Source: Mangifera indica (Eukaryota > Streptophyta > Magnoliopsida > Sapindales > Anacardiaceae). From it: a DNA stretch of 64,000 nucleotides. Both the position numbers and the translations under genes were made by a program. This document shows, one piece after another, positions 22,791-34,696 of the stretch. Location: assembly GCF_011075055.1 (NCBI RefSeq), contig NC_058150.1:7006001-7070000 (forward strand). Reading direction: 5' to 3'. Under the pieces are notes generated by a model. The model made no database searches, was not told the origin of the DNA, and saw nothing but the letters and a program-made list of their open reading frames with translations. Numbering within the stretch: position 1 is the stretch's first letter; every line of letters begins with the position of its first letter.

Positions 22791-22799
22791 AATTGGCCT

Positions 22800-23200
22800 A
22801 AAGTTCGGATCTCAACTTATCTATAATGTGATATTATCTGATATCTTGAATATGTGTGTGGGATTCATTGAACGGATTTGGAATAGATTACTAGGTTTCA
22901 ATCTTTTTCTCGTTACATGCCATTAACATTGTCGATCAACATGCTTAATCTCCTATCTCTTTGTGTTTGACTTGGACACTCTATACTGAAATCTTTTCTC
23001 CAATGCAAATTGAGTCATTGCATCTATCAAATGTTTTATTATCATTAAATATGTCACTATTTCTTACAACATTCTCTTCTCGTATCGATCCTACACCACT
23101 TGATGTTGTTATTAATGTTGAAGGCTATAGAGGAAGATCAGGTAGCCACTTAAATAGATCAATGGGGACAATATTAAAAAATGCTCCAACATAATTCCTA
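22800..23200. other. Unassigned stretch
   Basis: A 77-codon open run at 22961-23194 has no recognisable family. It may be decayed transposon sequence, since it lies between an integrase relic and a MULE-like relic. Confidence 0.3.
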
Positions 23201-23204
23201 TCAC

Positions 23205-23700
23205 CCTAAAGAGGATTTGCAAGTTGGAGAGTACTTATATCATAGTTAATAGGTGATGTCTTCTCGAAGTCCGGCTCATCAAAAGGAACATTAACCATCT
23301 TGTTCTTATTAAAGTCATCTCAATTTGGAAACCTTTCTTTGTCTCCATGAACACATTCTTCAGTAGTATGCAATGCATCATTACGATAACCTTTCAAGTC
23401 TTCCCTATCAAATTATACATTCGAAGTTTTTGGACATATCAGTAAAACCCTCAACATCATTATCATTTTCAATTTTTATAGGGCAGTCCAAGTCGAGATG
23501 TTTTGGTTTCATGTATAGCTAAGTATTATTCTAGATTGGATCAATACAACACTTTTCCCTTAACAATTGGATAAATCCCTCAAGTGTTGTTTTGGATTGA
23601 ATTTTAACCACTCTTTTATGACCTCTAACATATTTTGTTATGTTCTGATCACTTTGAATCTATTCTCCTTTATAATAAATAGGAACATAATTCGCCATTT
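23205..23700 (-). pseudogene. Probable MULE transposase N-terminal relic
   Basis: The minus strand begins 'MANYVPIYYKGE' and continues with 'LEGFIQLLREKCCIDP', 'LDLDCPIKIENDNDVEGF', interrupted by stops. The order (start with a viewpoint of the form MAxYVPIxYxGxW, then a helix, then 'P(I)xIxNDxDVxxF') is the usual N-terminal part of plant Mutator-like transposases. No zinc finger or catalytic domain is found to the left, so only a fragment remains. The assignment rests on pattern only. Confidence 0.45.
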
Positions 23701-24017
23701 TAATAATAAATCATACAATGACCAATATTAGTAAAAAAAACATTTATAAAAAAAATCTACATTAAATTGACCAATATAATCAACTTGATTTCATGAGTAT
23801 AAATTCTACATGATTAATTAGATTAGAATTTTATTATTAATTTACTCCTAAAATGTAAAATATCATAATACCCTCATATTTAAATATCAATATCAATTTA
23901 CACCTAACTTGACCAAATATCAACTCGACGTAAAAAAAGTTCCATGTACACCATATATATTGGCAAATTTAATTTAACCCCACATTGTTACTTATCCTTC
24001 CATCATGCATGGTAGAA

Positions 24018-24240
24018 TATCAAAATGTCTCTTATATTTTAAAAAATTTTATTTAACAACCTCATACATTTTCTACTATTAAAATGCCCTCTGTATTTGA
24101 CAACTTTCATTTAACACCCTCATACATTGTCTATTATCAAATACCCCTTATATTTTGAAAAAAATTAATTTAACACCCTCATTCATTGTCTAATGTCAAA
24201 ATGCTCATATATTTTTTTAACATTTATTTTATGACACAAT
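24018..24240. repeat. Minisatellite, about four units of 58-59 bp
   Basis: Units share 'aaaatgcc', 'tatttt', 'atttaacaccctcatacatt' and 'gtctatta', with substitutions between copies. Confidence 0.8.
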
Positions 24241-24777
24241 TCTATATAAGTATTTAAAATATACGAATTTGAATAAATAGATAAATTAAGTTTTGAGTAA
24301 AAATTTATATAAATATCTTATTATCATGAATCAATTTTTTTTATTCGAATTAAAAAACACGAAATTTTTTCCTTTTGATCAAATTTACAGTGTTATATAT
24401 TGAGTGAAACTGAAAATCTAAATGATATGAAAAAGACATGAAAGGTGAGAGTTTATATAGAAGTCGTAAAAAGTATTTTTGGTATATCTTACAAATAGTT
24501 GGACATGTTTGTTTAAGTAGTTTGAATATTGAATTTTTCCATTTGAATCCTTCAAAATTGTGAATTGCTGATTTTGGCATATATATTTTGGGCAATTAGT
24601 TTAATATCACAAAAGTTGAAGGTACACTCTTATTCAATTTTAATAAACACTAAAAAATAATAGAAAAATAATTTCATCTTTTAACAGCTGTAGTACATCA
24701 AGTTAACAAATTTCACGATCAAATTATCAGATGAAATGACTGATTTTTTAATCATAAAATTACGTGAATGAGTTTTG

Positions 24778-24894
24778 CATATAATTTTATATATAAATAA
24801 TAATATATTATTTTATAATTAAATATTAATTTATTTTTAATTTTAATATTTAATTATATAAAAATATATTATTATTTATATACAAAATTATATG
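24778..24894. repeat. Long imperfect AT palindrome (MITE-like)
   Basis: The left arm 24778-24828 ('catataattttatatataa' onward) is repeated in complement at 24845-24894, with a 16-bp loop and a few mismatches. The transcript would fold into a long hairpin. The flanks 'gagt' and 'actc' extend the symmetry loosely. No clear target duplication was found. It may be a decayed MITE. Confidence 0.6.
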
Positions 24895-25057
24895 AATATA
24901 ATTACTCTTTTTTTATAATTTAATCTTTGATCGGAGAACGGTCTATCAACTTGTTTAATCTTAATTGGGCGGGAAACAGTTGGTTCTGACAACACGAAAT
25001 AAAAAAGAAAAAAAAATTAAGGGAAAATAAAGAATTACGCCAAGCGACGTCGTAAGG

Positions 25058-25068
25058 AACCAGCTATA
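25058..25068 (+). promoter_or_regulatory. Putative TATA box of the SNM1-like gene
   Basis: 'agctatatatta' lies about 145 bp before the start codon, at the end of an AT-rich region and before a C/T-rich leader. It is plausible but not unique in such AT-rich DNA. Confidence 0.4.
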
Positions 25069-25204
25069 TATTAAGACACATCCAGCTTTCCCAAAAATTT
25101 ACAGTTTACCTCTGTAAAACCCAAAATTTTGTTGACCGAAATTCATAATTTTCCTCACTCCCTCCTTTCTCATTTCACAATACGTCACCGTTCAGCCGTG
25201 GACG

Positions 25205-27499
25205 ATGGAGAAAGGCCTTATCTCCGTCGATCAGTGGACACAGGGAAGCCAGGCGTACTTCCTAACTCACCTGCACTCAGATCACACGAAGGGCCTAACA
25301 TCGTCGTGGGCCAGAGGCCCACTCTTCTGCTCACGGCTCACCGCCAAGCTCTTCCCCTTAAAGTTCCCCGGGTTAAACCTTTCGTTGCTTCGCGTCCTCG
25401 ATACTGGCTCGTGGCATTCAATTTCTCTGATCTCGCCATCTTCGAGAGAGAAAACGGTTGTCCAAGTTATGGCAATTGACGCTCACCATTGTCCTGGTCA
25501 GTTACTCTAATTAACCGCTTTGTTTGGCTGAATATTATCATTTTTTCTTAATCTGAACATTAATTATCGTATATATCTTTTGGAAGGTTCAATTATGTTG
25601 TTATTTCGTGGTGAGTTTGGGTGCCTGCTTTACACTGGTGATTTCCGCTGGGAAACAGACGGTGAGAGGGCCAAAATAGCAAGGAACACACTCCTCAAAG
25701 CTTTAAAAGATGATGCAGTCGACATTCTTTACTTGGATAACACATATTGCAATCCGAAATACGAGTTTCCTTGTCGAGAATTTGCTGCTCAGCAGGTGCG
25801 CTTTCACATTCTAGTGCAAGTCGGTTAGTGGCAAACAGTAACTATAATCATCATTAATATGCGCGTGTATGTTTTTACTTGGTAGCGAAAAGTTCTAGCA
25901 ATATATAGGAAGTAAATTATTTAACAATTTTGCTTTGTTTTATTTTACTTTTCATTGTGTTTATCAAAGAGTAAAGCAATTTTGCATGTTATTGTGTGAT
26001 CCATCTATGGAAATTTGGTGCTTTATTTAAGTTTCAAACTCGAGTTACTATCCATGGCGTAGTATCTCCTAATATACTGGTTGTTCGAGTAGGCATTCGC
26101 TTTAGGATTATACTGTGTTAAATGTTGTGGAATTTAACCTGAAGCAATAGTTATGTTTACTGATTCTTGGTGGTTGGATTCCTTGCTGAAATAGGTTGCT
26201 GATATAATTGCCTCCCATCCCAGCCATGACATCATAATTGGGATTGACACTTTGGGAAAAGAAGAACTTTTGCTTCACATTTCACGTCTGCTCAACATAA
26301 AGGTTTACTGATCCTTGTTATATTAATTACTTATATAATAATCAATTGATCATCATGATATTTTCTCCAGATAAAACCATTGACACATGCAGCAGCAACA
26401 GAGTGACATTTGATCTAACTTTGGAAATCATCTTCAGATAATTTATAACTTTGTTTCTCTCTGGTATACTTTTTTCTGATATATAACATTTGATCTATCT
26501 GAAAACTGGGTGGGTCACCAATCATTTGTCAGCTTCAATAGTTCAACATACTTATGAAGCTAACTGTCTTTGTTTGGTCATAATCGTTTAGTTTTCTTTA
26601 TTTTAGCTTTCCTGTTGTCGCCCCTTCTGCATTGTTTATCCTTATTCAAACTATGACATTTATACTGCAAAAAATGCTAATTTCTACGGAAGCATTCGCA
26701 TTTGTCTTTTCCATTTACATACAAGTAAGTAGGTGCCAATAACTTTTCTATGTATTTCTAAATCAGATGGTTACTCTTTATATTCTGTTTTATTCTTATG
26801 AAGATTTGGGTGTGGCCAGAACGCTTGCAAACCATGCAGCTACTTGGATTCCATGACATATTCACAACCAAAACTTCTCTTACTAGAGTACGAGCTGTTC
26901 CTCGTTACAGTTTTAGCATTGACACTTTAGAAGAATTGAATACAATACGCCCAACCATAGGAATTATGCCATCTGGTCTTCCATGGCTTGTTAAACCCCT
27001 TAAAGGAAATGACAAGCTTTTTGGTTCTCTTTTAACTTCTTACAACCGGAGCAAAAATGGTGCAAAAGGTGGAATTGAAACAGATAAGATGAATGACAAT
27101 TTAGGAGTAGAAAGGTTTCACAAGTATGTATATACAGTTCCATATTCTGATCATTCATGCTTTATGGAGATACAGGAGTTTATAAAGCTTGTCCAGCCAG
27201 TGAAGGTAAGAGGAATTGTGTCTTCATCATCTTGTTATGTTGATCCTCTTTACTACTTTGGTCGGCTTTGCAAAGCAAACCCACCTTCAAGGGGGTTGCA
27301 CAACAGTGAGGAAAGGAAATCATTAGGCAAAAGAGTTATAGCTGTTCAAACAAATTGTTATGTTCGAAGTGGCAATGCTACTGAGGCGGGAAGGAAAAGA
27401 GGGAGGACTTTGAAGGTCAATTTTCTAGGAGTTAATGCGAGCAAGACAAATGCCTTGAGGCGTATCCAAAGAGGTGCTAAGATTGTGCCAAGTGAGTGA
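25205..27499 (+). CDS. DNA-repair metallo-beta-lactamase, SNM1/Artemis-like, four exons
   Basis: Exons inferred from frame and GT-AG borders are 25205-25496, 25587-25795, 26195-26302 and 26804-27499, giving about 434 residues. Exon 1 carries the catalytic metal-binding motif 'THLHSDHTKG' (residues 21-30) and ends in 'AHHCPG' (motif 3 of the lactamase fold). Exon 2 has 'LLYTGDFRW' with the metal-bridging Asp. Exon 3 encodes 'IIIGIDTLGKEELLLHIS'. Exon 4 has 'PYSDHSCFMEIQEFI', the beta-CASP His region, and 'YVDPLYYFGRL'. This is the plant branch of the SNM1/PSO2/Artemis nuclease family that acts on DNA ends and crosslinks in the nucleus. The long basic C-terminus ('RKRGRTLK') may help nuclear import. 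The ATG at 25205 begins the conserved 'GLISVDQW' start. All four borders keep frame and no damage is seen. Confidence 0.9.
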
Positions 27500-28029
27500 T
27501 TTGGTTTATTATTTTCATTTTTTAGTTTCAGATTAGTTGTAAGAGTTGTAAGAAACTGTAGTTCAGAATATAATTGTATTGTTTTAAAATTTATCTGGTG
27601 TTGAAGATCCAATGGATATATTCTTCTAATACAAACATCTGAAGCGTAGAAATATCTGGGTATTGTGTACTTATTAGAGGAAATCTTATATCATGAAGAA
27701 GTAAGAAGTATGTTGTGGCCAGATTAAGTGTAGAAAGAGAGTATTGTGCTATGGGTTTAGTCAATGATTTGAAAACTGAATCGGATTGGACTAGTCGGTT
27801 CAATTGGTTGAACAGAGAACCGGCTCCGAGTTCGATCCAATTAATATAAAAAACTAGTTTTGTTATTGACTTGGTCAAATCTGATTAAAAACTGGGTTTG
27901 ACCGGATGAATCAGTCAAAAACGGGTTTGATTGGGTTTGACTTTTAAATTTTAATTATTTTTGAATAATTTGATTATTTTTTAGTTTTTATTGTTCTTTA
28001 GTTGAACCGGTCAAATTATAAACCAGTGT
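27500..28029. other. 3' flank of the SNM1-like gene
   Basis: It contains the 3' UTR. From 27770 it holds short diverged repeats of GGTTTGACC/GAACCGGTC type that lead into the copia fragment. No gene is seen. Confidence 0.4.
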
Positions 28030-28572
28030 GACAACGGGTTCGATCATTGGTCTGGTTTTAAAAGCATTGGATTTAGTTACCTATGAACTTGTATGGTTGA
28101 AGTGGTTAATTCAAGAGTTGAAGTTTACAGATATATCACAAATGTCATTATTTTGTAACAACCAGAGTGCACTTCACATTTCTTCTAATCTAGTTTTTCA
28201 TGAAAGGATAAAACATATAAAAATTTATTGTTATTTTATTTGTAAGAAGATTATGTCTGACAACATTATCACAAGTCATGTTAGTTCAAACGATCAACTT
28301 ATTGACATCCTCACTAAATCTCTCCAAGATCTTCGAATTAATTATATTTGTAACAAACTTGACGTATATGCTTGAGCTTGATGGGAAGTGTTAAAATATC
28401 TATTGTAATATTATGTAAATAAAGAATACATCGTGTAAAATAGGAATATGTAGATATCTTTCCCAAATTTGATAAATGTAGTTAATAATTTTCTTAAATT
28501 AGTCAGATACACTTACCATGTAATGATGCATTTTATTTTGAATCAGAAATATCCTCCACTCATCTTTTTTCA
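28030..28572 (+). mobile_element. 5'-truncated copia element: RNase H end plus 3' LTR
   Basis: 28050-28375 encodes the C-terminal RNase H with 'ELVWLKWLIQELKF', 'LFCNNQSALHI', 'VFHERIKHIKI' and 'QLIDILTKSL'. These match Ty1/copia landmarks, with substitutions in the catalytic box (CDNQSA read as CNNQSA). A short purine tract 'gatgggaag' precedes the LTR, which starts 'tgttaaaatatc' at 28389 and probably ends 'ttttttca' near 28572. The 5' part of the element is missing and no partner LTR is in the window. Confidence 0.82.
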
Positions 28573-28574
28573 TA

Positions 28575-30343
28575 GAACTTTTTCTAATTTCCTCTTTCTG
28601 AAGCTCAATTGTTGAGTTACATGCATATGTGTGGTATCAAATATCAACTGACTAACTTCAGTACACACATTTGCTAAGATTAAATTGGAAAAAGAAAAGA
28701 GAGAGAATGAAAGGATTTTTACCTGTATTCATTTCATCATATTTCGGAGAAGCATTGAACAAGAGAATGTTTTGTCATATTTGAGAACTAGTGAGCAAGT
28801 TAGTAGTTTTAAATAGTCATGTTCCTGCACACATAAATTATATAAGCCAAGTGTGTGCAGATGTACTCCACGGAGAAAAAAAAAAAAAAAGCTTATAGGA
28901 AGAAAAATGAAATACCAATGAAAAAGCTTACCCCATTCAATTCCTTCCTTGCCATTTCCCCCATGGAAGCAATTCATTCAACCTGAGCACAAACAAACTC
29001 AAACTAAAGCCTAGTAGATATGAAAAGCATCAAACTACAAAGGATATAGAAAGAAAAGGAAATACTAATGAAAAAAGCTTTTCCCAAACTTGTTGAGGAA
29101 CTAAAACATAGTCCTGTCCTTCCACCAAATTTCTTAGAAGCTCTAGAGCATCACCTTCAGGACCATTAATATTTTCTATTAAATCAGAATTATCAATGGG
29201 TCCAGGCCTCTCTGAAGAAACCACATCCAAACGTTAAGAATCAAACGATAGCTTATCAATCAATGGTTCATCGCCACCAACATGCCAGGTTGTTTCACAC
29301 AAGTGTTGGATTGAACACAACAAACTCTACCTGACGATAAAAAAAATAATCATAATAAAAGGAAGTACAACTGTTAGCCCATTTGATTATTGAGAGATCC
29401 TTTTCATAGGCACTAAGCAATGAGGAACACTAAACTATAGAACTGAAATCTAACAAAATGGCTTACACCATTCAATTCCTTCCTTGTCATTTCCCCCAAA
29501 ACATTTATGTGATCCAGAGCAAGAAGAGAGCCAAGTGCAGTCAAAAGTAGTGTCTTTATAACTGGAAAAGAAGCAATGGAAAATAGATCCGAAAGCCCCA
29601 TTGTTTCTAATAATCAAATGTTGCAAATCTTCACCGCTCTTGCATATAGGGAAAAACATCTAACAGATTGTTCAAATCAACCATCAAGAAATGTCATCGC
29701 AAGTTTGATAACAGTTACCATACCGTAAATTCTAACATTATTCATGAAAACTTTTCTTGGTCTATGCACTCAACGAAATTGTATCCAGGCTCAGAGTAGA
29801 AAGCATATAGCTAGAATGCTTAGGTACTTTTTTAAACTTGCAAGTGGGATATGTACACACATTAATTGAGCAAAGTCAAATTGTATCCTATAGAAATGAT
29901 ACAACTTTGAAAAGAGATTTTATTAGTAAGAAATATATAAAAAGAAGAATGCAACCACGCAAAACAAATATAACTGTCACCTAAGAATCTGTTGGAATAT
30001 GCAACATTGCTCTTTACTTCGTCTGCTGAGTCGCAAGAAAGAAAAGGCAATGCGAGGGTAAATAAGAAACAAAACAGAAGTCAGAGAAAAAAAAAGCAAG
30101 ACGAAGAAGAATGTGAGAGGCACAAAGCGAGGAGGATGTAATTCATATTTTATAGGTTGCAAGTTAATTGAGTTTATTATTATACAAAAACACATACCAG
30201 GCATCCAAGCATATATGTTTTCCCTTCATGACAAGTGTGTAAGACTTTGTTCCACAAAAGCAGTAACTCACAATGAGCATCATCATCATAATGCGCTTAG
30301 ACTTTGTTTTAAAAATGGAATTTTATCAAACACTTTGTGAGCA
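28575..30343 (-). repeat. Duplicated gene-fragment segment, copy A
   Basis: Homologous to 32987-38780 once the insertions there are removed. Both begin at 'agaac(c/t)tttttctaattt' and end at 'cactttgtgagcat'. The two copies differ by scattered substitutions and small indels. It carries a chimeric relic of a PIN-LIKES gene and a ubiquitin-specific protease exon on the minus strand (see 28915-29601). A 5'-leader-like exon ends near 29992 with a GT donor ('ttaggtgacag'). Confidence 0.9.
28915..29601 (-). pseudogene. Chimeric PIN-LIKES / UBP-DUSP pseudogene, copy A
   Basis: Read on the minus strand. Exon 1 is 29601-29467: an ATG, then 'LFSIASFPVIKTLLLTALG' and 'LALDHINVLGEMTRKELNG', ending at a GTAAG donor. 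This is the N-terminus of PIN-LIKES (PILS) auxin carriers of the ER. Exon 2 starts at 29330 after a TCAG acceptor with 'VEFVVFNPTLV', the next PILS stretch, then a stop. Within 50 bp it turns into 'ERPGPIDNSDLIEN' and 'DYVLVPQQVWEKLF' (to about 29075), the DUSP domain of a ubiquitin-specific protease (UBP5/8/9-like). A third piece at 28975-28930 repeats the end of PILS exon 1 ('GEMARKELNG'-like, with a frame change). This copy has a TAA in the DUSP frame ('SFDS' then stop). It makes neither protein. Confidence 0.8.
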
Positions 30344-31578
30344 TTCTCCCTCCCTCCCTCCCTCTCTCTTAGTCAAGTTATAATTTTGGTCATCTTCTCT
30401 CCTCACCGACAGTGTTACAAAGAAACTAAAATCTAAGTCTTTTCGTCGTGTCATCGGTGAGAGGAGAAGACAGTCGATGATGGTCGAAAATGGACAATGA
30501 TTGAGAGAGAAGTCAGGAGGGAAGGAGAATACCGTCATCGCTGTTATCTTGGTTGTCAGTAACTCCTACAAAAACTGAGGGGGTAATATAAGTTTTTTAA
30601 AGTTTTTGTGGGTTTGATTTGTTAGTTTTTAAACCTGGGATTACAAATGTGATAAATTTTTAGTTTTTAAAATATTTTTATTAAATAATAATTTTATCCC
30701 TAATAACAATAGTGAAATTTAATAGATTGGTATGTATTTAGAGTTTCGATAGTTAATGAATAGAAAGTTGTGTTTGCACAAAACCTTGGTAGGAAATAGT
30801 CATTTGGCCAATTTAATTCTATTATTATAAAAATATATGGTTTCTGTCTGATGGATGCTGCTCAAACTTAGACATTTATGTTTGGTTTGGTTGTTGATTC
30901 TTTGCAAGAACTATATGAATTCCACATTCATGCACCACATTTAATGCTTTGTAAATTTAAAATATAATAAAGCCATTGAAGACAATGACAAAATTAGCTT
31001 CTTAGAATTTATAAAGCAACATTAAATACCACATTTAAGACTAAGCATGGTTTATTAATTATAAACACAATGACTAAGAGATTTTTTCCATGATTATTGA
31101 TTAAGAATAATATTATCAAAATCAATGCACCTTGAGTGGGGTGTTGGAACCTCCACCAGTCCAGTCCAGTCCAGTCCAGTCCACCTTCACCGTGTTGAAT
31201 AGGTGCCGAATTAGCCCTAAAAATAAATATATCAGTCAATCTCAAGAGACCCACCAACTTGAACGTTTCAAATTCAAACCAACTTCATTTTTTAACTTAG
31301 ATTTGGAGAATTCATAGTTAGTTAGTGGCTAAATACATAGGTTTATGGCTATGACAAAAATCAGTTATCAAAAAGGAATATAAATATATTGCATCTAAAT
31401 AAAATAGTCTAAATTTGAAATCTATTAATAATACATTAAAATTAAACTTTTGATTTAATTCATATAGTAAGTATGATTCAAGAGTTTATTTATTTAGTGT
31501 GATTAATTTAATCCTAAAAAAATAATCAAATGAATAATTAAATATGAATTGAACAGATAATATATAATTATAAACTAG
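30344..31578. other. Gene-free stretch
   Basis: A CCCT/CTCC pyrimidine run lies at 30346-30370. The short array 'cagtc' repeats five times at 31157-31180. The rest is AT-rich with no recognisable gene. Confidence 0.4.
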
Positions 31579-32545
31579 AATAACGATAAATATGGAACAG
31601 GAAACGGAGGACGAAAAGTGTAAGACTCTCTCTCTCTCTCTATATATATTAAAATATATATTTATAATTAAAAAATATTGTTTACGGTTTAATTCGATTT
31701 AAAAACTCTATTAAAAAATAATTTTATTTAATTTTTTATCTTAACTAATTCATAATTAAATGTTTGAAATAGTTTGAAATTGTTTTGCTTATGAAAATGA
31801 GGTTACTTTGATTTGAATTCGATTTGTTCAATTTGAAGTAAAATAACTAGGATAAAATCCATGCTTAATTCGAAAAACTTTTCATAAGATTTTTTTATTA
31901 AATAGTTTAGTTAATACTCATAATAAATCAAAAATGGGTTTAGTTTGATTTGTATTCATCTTTAGTTTTTTATACACCTATAAGATAAATGATGGCAAGT
32001 TTGTAAGTAATTTTAGTGAGAAAATAAAAATTCCTCGTTAAAAGTATAAATTTGTTTAATTTAAACTAAAGTATATAAAAGAGGTTGTTAAAATTATAAA
32101 AATAATAATTATAATGATAAAATATTTATCTCTTTATTAATTTTTTTTAGTATTCAAAAGTAAATGTATAAATAAATAGAATAATATTATATATACATAT
32201 TTTTGTACATAATTTAGATATATAAATGATTACTCATCACGTGATTGAGTATTATTTTATTTTTAATTTAAAATTATTTAACCACATCAGACATATTATA
32301 AATATATTTAAATTGTGTATAAAAAATATAAAAATATAATTTTATTGAAATAAATATTAAAATTAAATTAAATATATAATATGAATTTAGTTTATACGCA
32401 AAATTAGTTTATTTAAGAAATATCGTAAGTGCGACCATAACCATTAAGTCTCCACTTACACAGGGCCGATTGGTATTTATGGTGGCGAGTCAAAACTTAA
32501 AATTGGTCAGCCACCAACTGTACTGACTTGAGTGTTGTTCACTTG
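31579..32545 (+). repeat. Receptor-kinase promoter block P1 (orphan copy)
   Basis: Same order of landmarks as the blocks upstream of the two receptor kinases: 'ataaatatggaac', 'gggaaac', a CT/AT microsatellite (31627-31652), a run of shared AT-rich sequence, then 'acacagggccgattggta', 'gagtcaaaact' and 'actgacttga' followed by 'gttcacttgg'. It is the most diverged copy and no kinase follows. It ends in the AGTCCA array at 32546. Confidence 0.8.
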
Positions 32546-32588
32546 GAGAGTCCAAGTCCAAGTCCGAGTCCAAGTCCAAGTCCAAGTC
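32546..32588. repeat. Short tandem array, unit AGTCCA
   Basis: Seven near-perfect hexamer units (AGTCCA, one AGTCCG) follow the end of promoter block P1. Confidence 0.9.
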
Positions 32589-32986
32589 AAAGCATCTAAA
32601 TGTAGGTATGAGTTTATACAAATCAGTAACAATCAAATTTAAATGCATCAATACATATAAAAGAATCTATAAGAGTGTAATGAATGGTTTGTGAATGACA
32701 ACAAACAAAAATCCAAGTCCCTTTGCCTTCATGTGCCATAACGCAGTAGGAACACCAAAATTGCTTCATCACTTTCTAACAGAACATCAGCCTAAGACAG
32801 GGTAAGAGAAAAAAACACCAGAACTCATATCCTTGCAGTAGTCAAGCAAACAATGGATATAGCAGTAGCAAACATAATAAAAAGAGATGTGCATGCAACA
32901 TTATAAACGATAAACATGCTGACATGAAAATCAAATCAATCTTGAAATAAAAATTATTTCAGTACACACAAACATACCTTGCGGTG
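32589..32986. repeat. Segment sharing about 110 bp with the window end
   Basis: 32591-32695 matches 63884-64000 ('catctaaatgtaggtatgag' to 'gaatggtttgtgaatga'), with a small indel. The rest, to 32986, has no gene. It precedes gene-fragment copy B. Confidence 0.8.
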
Positions 32987-33083
32987 GTAGAACCTTTTTT
33001 AATTTTCTCTTTCTGAAGCTCAATTGTTGAGTTACATGCATATGTGTGGCATCAGATATCAATTAACTAATTTCAGTACACAC

Positions 33084-34431
33084 TGGTACGTGCTGTCGTT
33101 AACACCTAAATTAAAATCCTAAATTCTTGCAACAAAAATGTAGTAAAGGAAAGTAGGGATCGTTCCCTCGAAGAGCTTTGATTAGTATGTCGTCACAAAT
33201 AAATCGAAACAAAGCAATAAAAGAGAGGTTTTAAAGTGAATGCAAATTATAATGAAAAACAATAAATAAAAATTCAGTAAAATAATCTAAAAGGAATAAA
33301 TCAATTTAACAAACTTTGGTCTTCGATCACATCCACTATTGGAACTATGATTGATCATCGAAACAAAATATCAAATTAATTATTCAAATATTCGTTGTGG
33401 TATTAAATTAACTTGTCCCTCCTTACGATTAGTTAACCAAAAACATGTATTTCAATTAACCCTTATTGATTAATAATTCGGATATGATCTCGAATTTAAT
33501 TAAACAATAACATTACGAATTAAAAAGACCAACGAAGCAAGACAATACAAACGTACGACGTTGCATTTAATCTAGTTGATTATTTTCCTAGGATTTATAG
33601 TTTCTGAAGCAGCAAACGATAAACCTAGTTGCCACTTCGATTAGATGGATTGAACAATTACGGATTCAACACCTCAACTAGCCGTAGATTATACTAATTG
33701 ATAAACTAATTGCGCATCTTAGAAATCAATCAACACAATCATGAAAAATAATTCAGAAAGATAATCAATACTCAAATAATTAAAAAGATGCATTAAAGAA
33801 CAAAAATAAATCTCACAATCATTGTAGTTCCATGGTTTCCAATCCCTTCATCCAAGAAAAATTATTTACCCATTGTAGACCATGTTTTGCTCTCTAATTC
33901 TCTAATTATAATGGTTGATAATTCTCAAATAAAAATAAAAGTATATATATTATCTCCCTACTAAAAATCTGGAAATTGAAAGTTAATCCTAATCTCTTAA
34001 TCCAACCAAGCAAAGTGATGCATATCTTTCCAAAAAAAAAGGAAAAAATATGTATATCCTTCCTCCAAAATATCCTTCCTCCAAAATATCCTTCCTTAAC
34101 TATCTCAATTAATCCTCTTTTTCAGCTGGTAATTATCCCTTTCCTATGAAACAAATCTTGATATTTTGTGGACCCTTACAACTAATCCAGACATCCAGAT
34201 TTTATTTTCGCATTCTGTTTTTGTCTTTCACGTGCCCACGCCTAGTCAGCATCATGAAATTTCCAGAATAATAGATCTGCTCCAGTTTTTTCATCTTTTT
34301 GGCTCAACTTACTCCAAATATGCTCAAAGCTTCCTAAATACAAAAAGATAAGTAATTTCATTAAATTTAATTAAATTTTCACACAACAAGGGAATTATAA
34401 ATCAAAATAATAACAATTAATGACGTTATCA
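33084..34431 (-). mobile_element. Solo LTR, 1.35 kb
   Basis: Copy A has no such sequence at the matching point ('cagtacacacattt' at 28659), so the empty site is known. The insert runs from 'tggtacgtgctgtcg' to 'gacgttatca' (TG...CA) and is flanked by the 5-bp duplication CACAC (33079-33083 and 34432-34436). It has no coding region, hence a solo LTR. Read on the minus strand it starts 'tgataacgtcattaatt', which resembles LTRs of Tat/Ogre gypsy elements. Orientation and family are tentative. Confidence 0.85.
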
Positions 34432-34696
34432 CACACATTTGGTAAGATTAAATTGGAAAAAGAAAAGAGAGAAAATGAAAGGATTTTTACCTGTATTCAT
34501 TTCATCATATTTCAGAGAAGCATTGAACAAGAGAATGTTTTGTCATATTTTGAGAACTAGTGAGCAAGTTAGTAGTTTTAAATAGTCCAAGTTCCTGCAC
34601 ACATAAATTATATAAGCTAAGTGTATGCAGATGCACTCAACAGAGAAAAAAAAAAAAAGCTCATAGGAAGAAAATGAAATACCAACGAAAAAGTTT

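Noticed and set aside
25129..25479. Overlapping frame in exon 1 of the SNM1-like gene
   Set aside because: The alternative frame lacks the HxHxDH motif and does not join the next exon in frame.
28036..28050. 'gggttcgatcat' considered as a tRNA B box
   Set aside because: No matching A box, acceptor stem or cloverleaf; it belongs to a diverged GGTT-type repeat.
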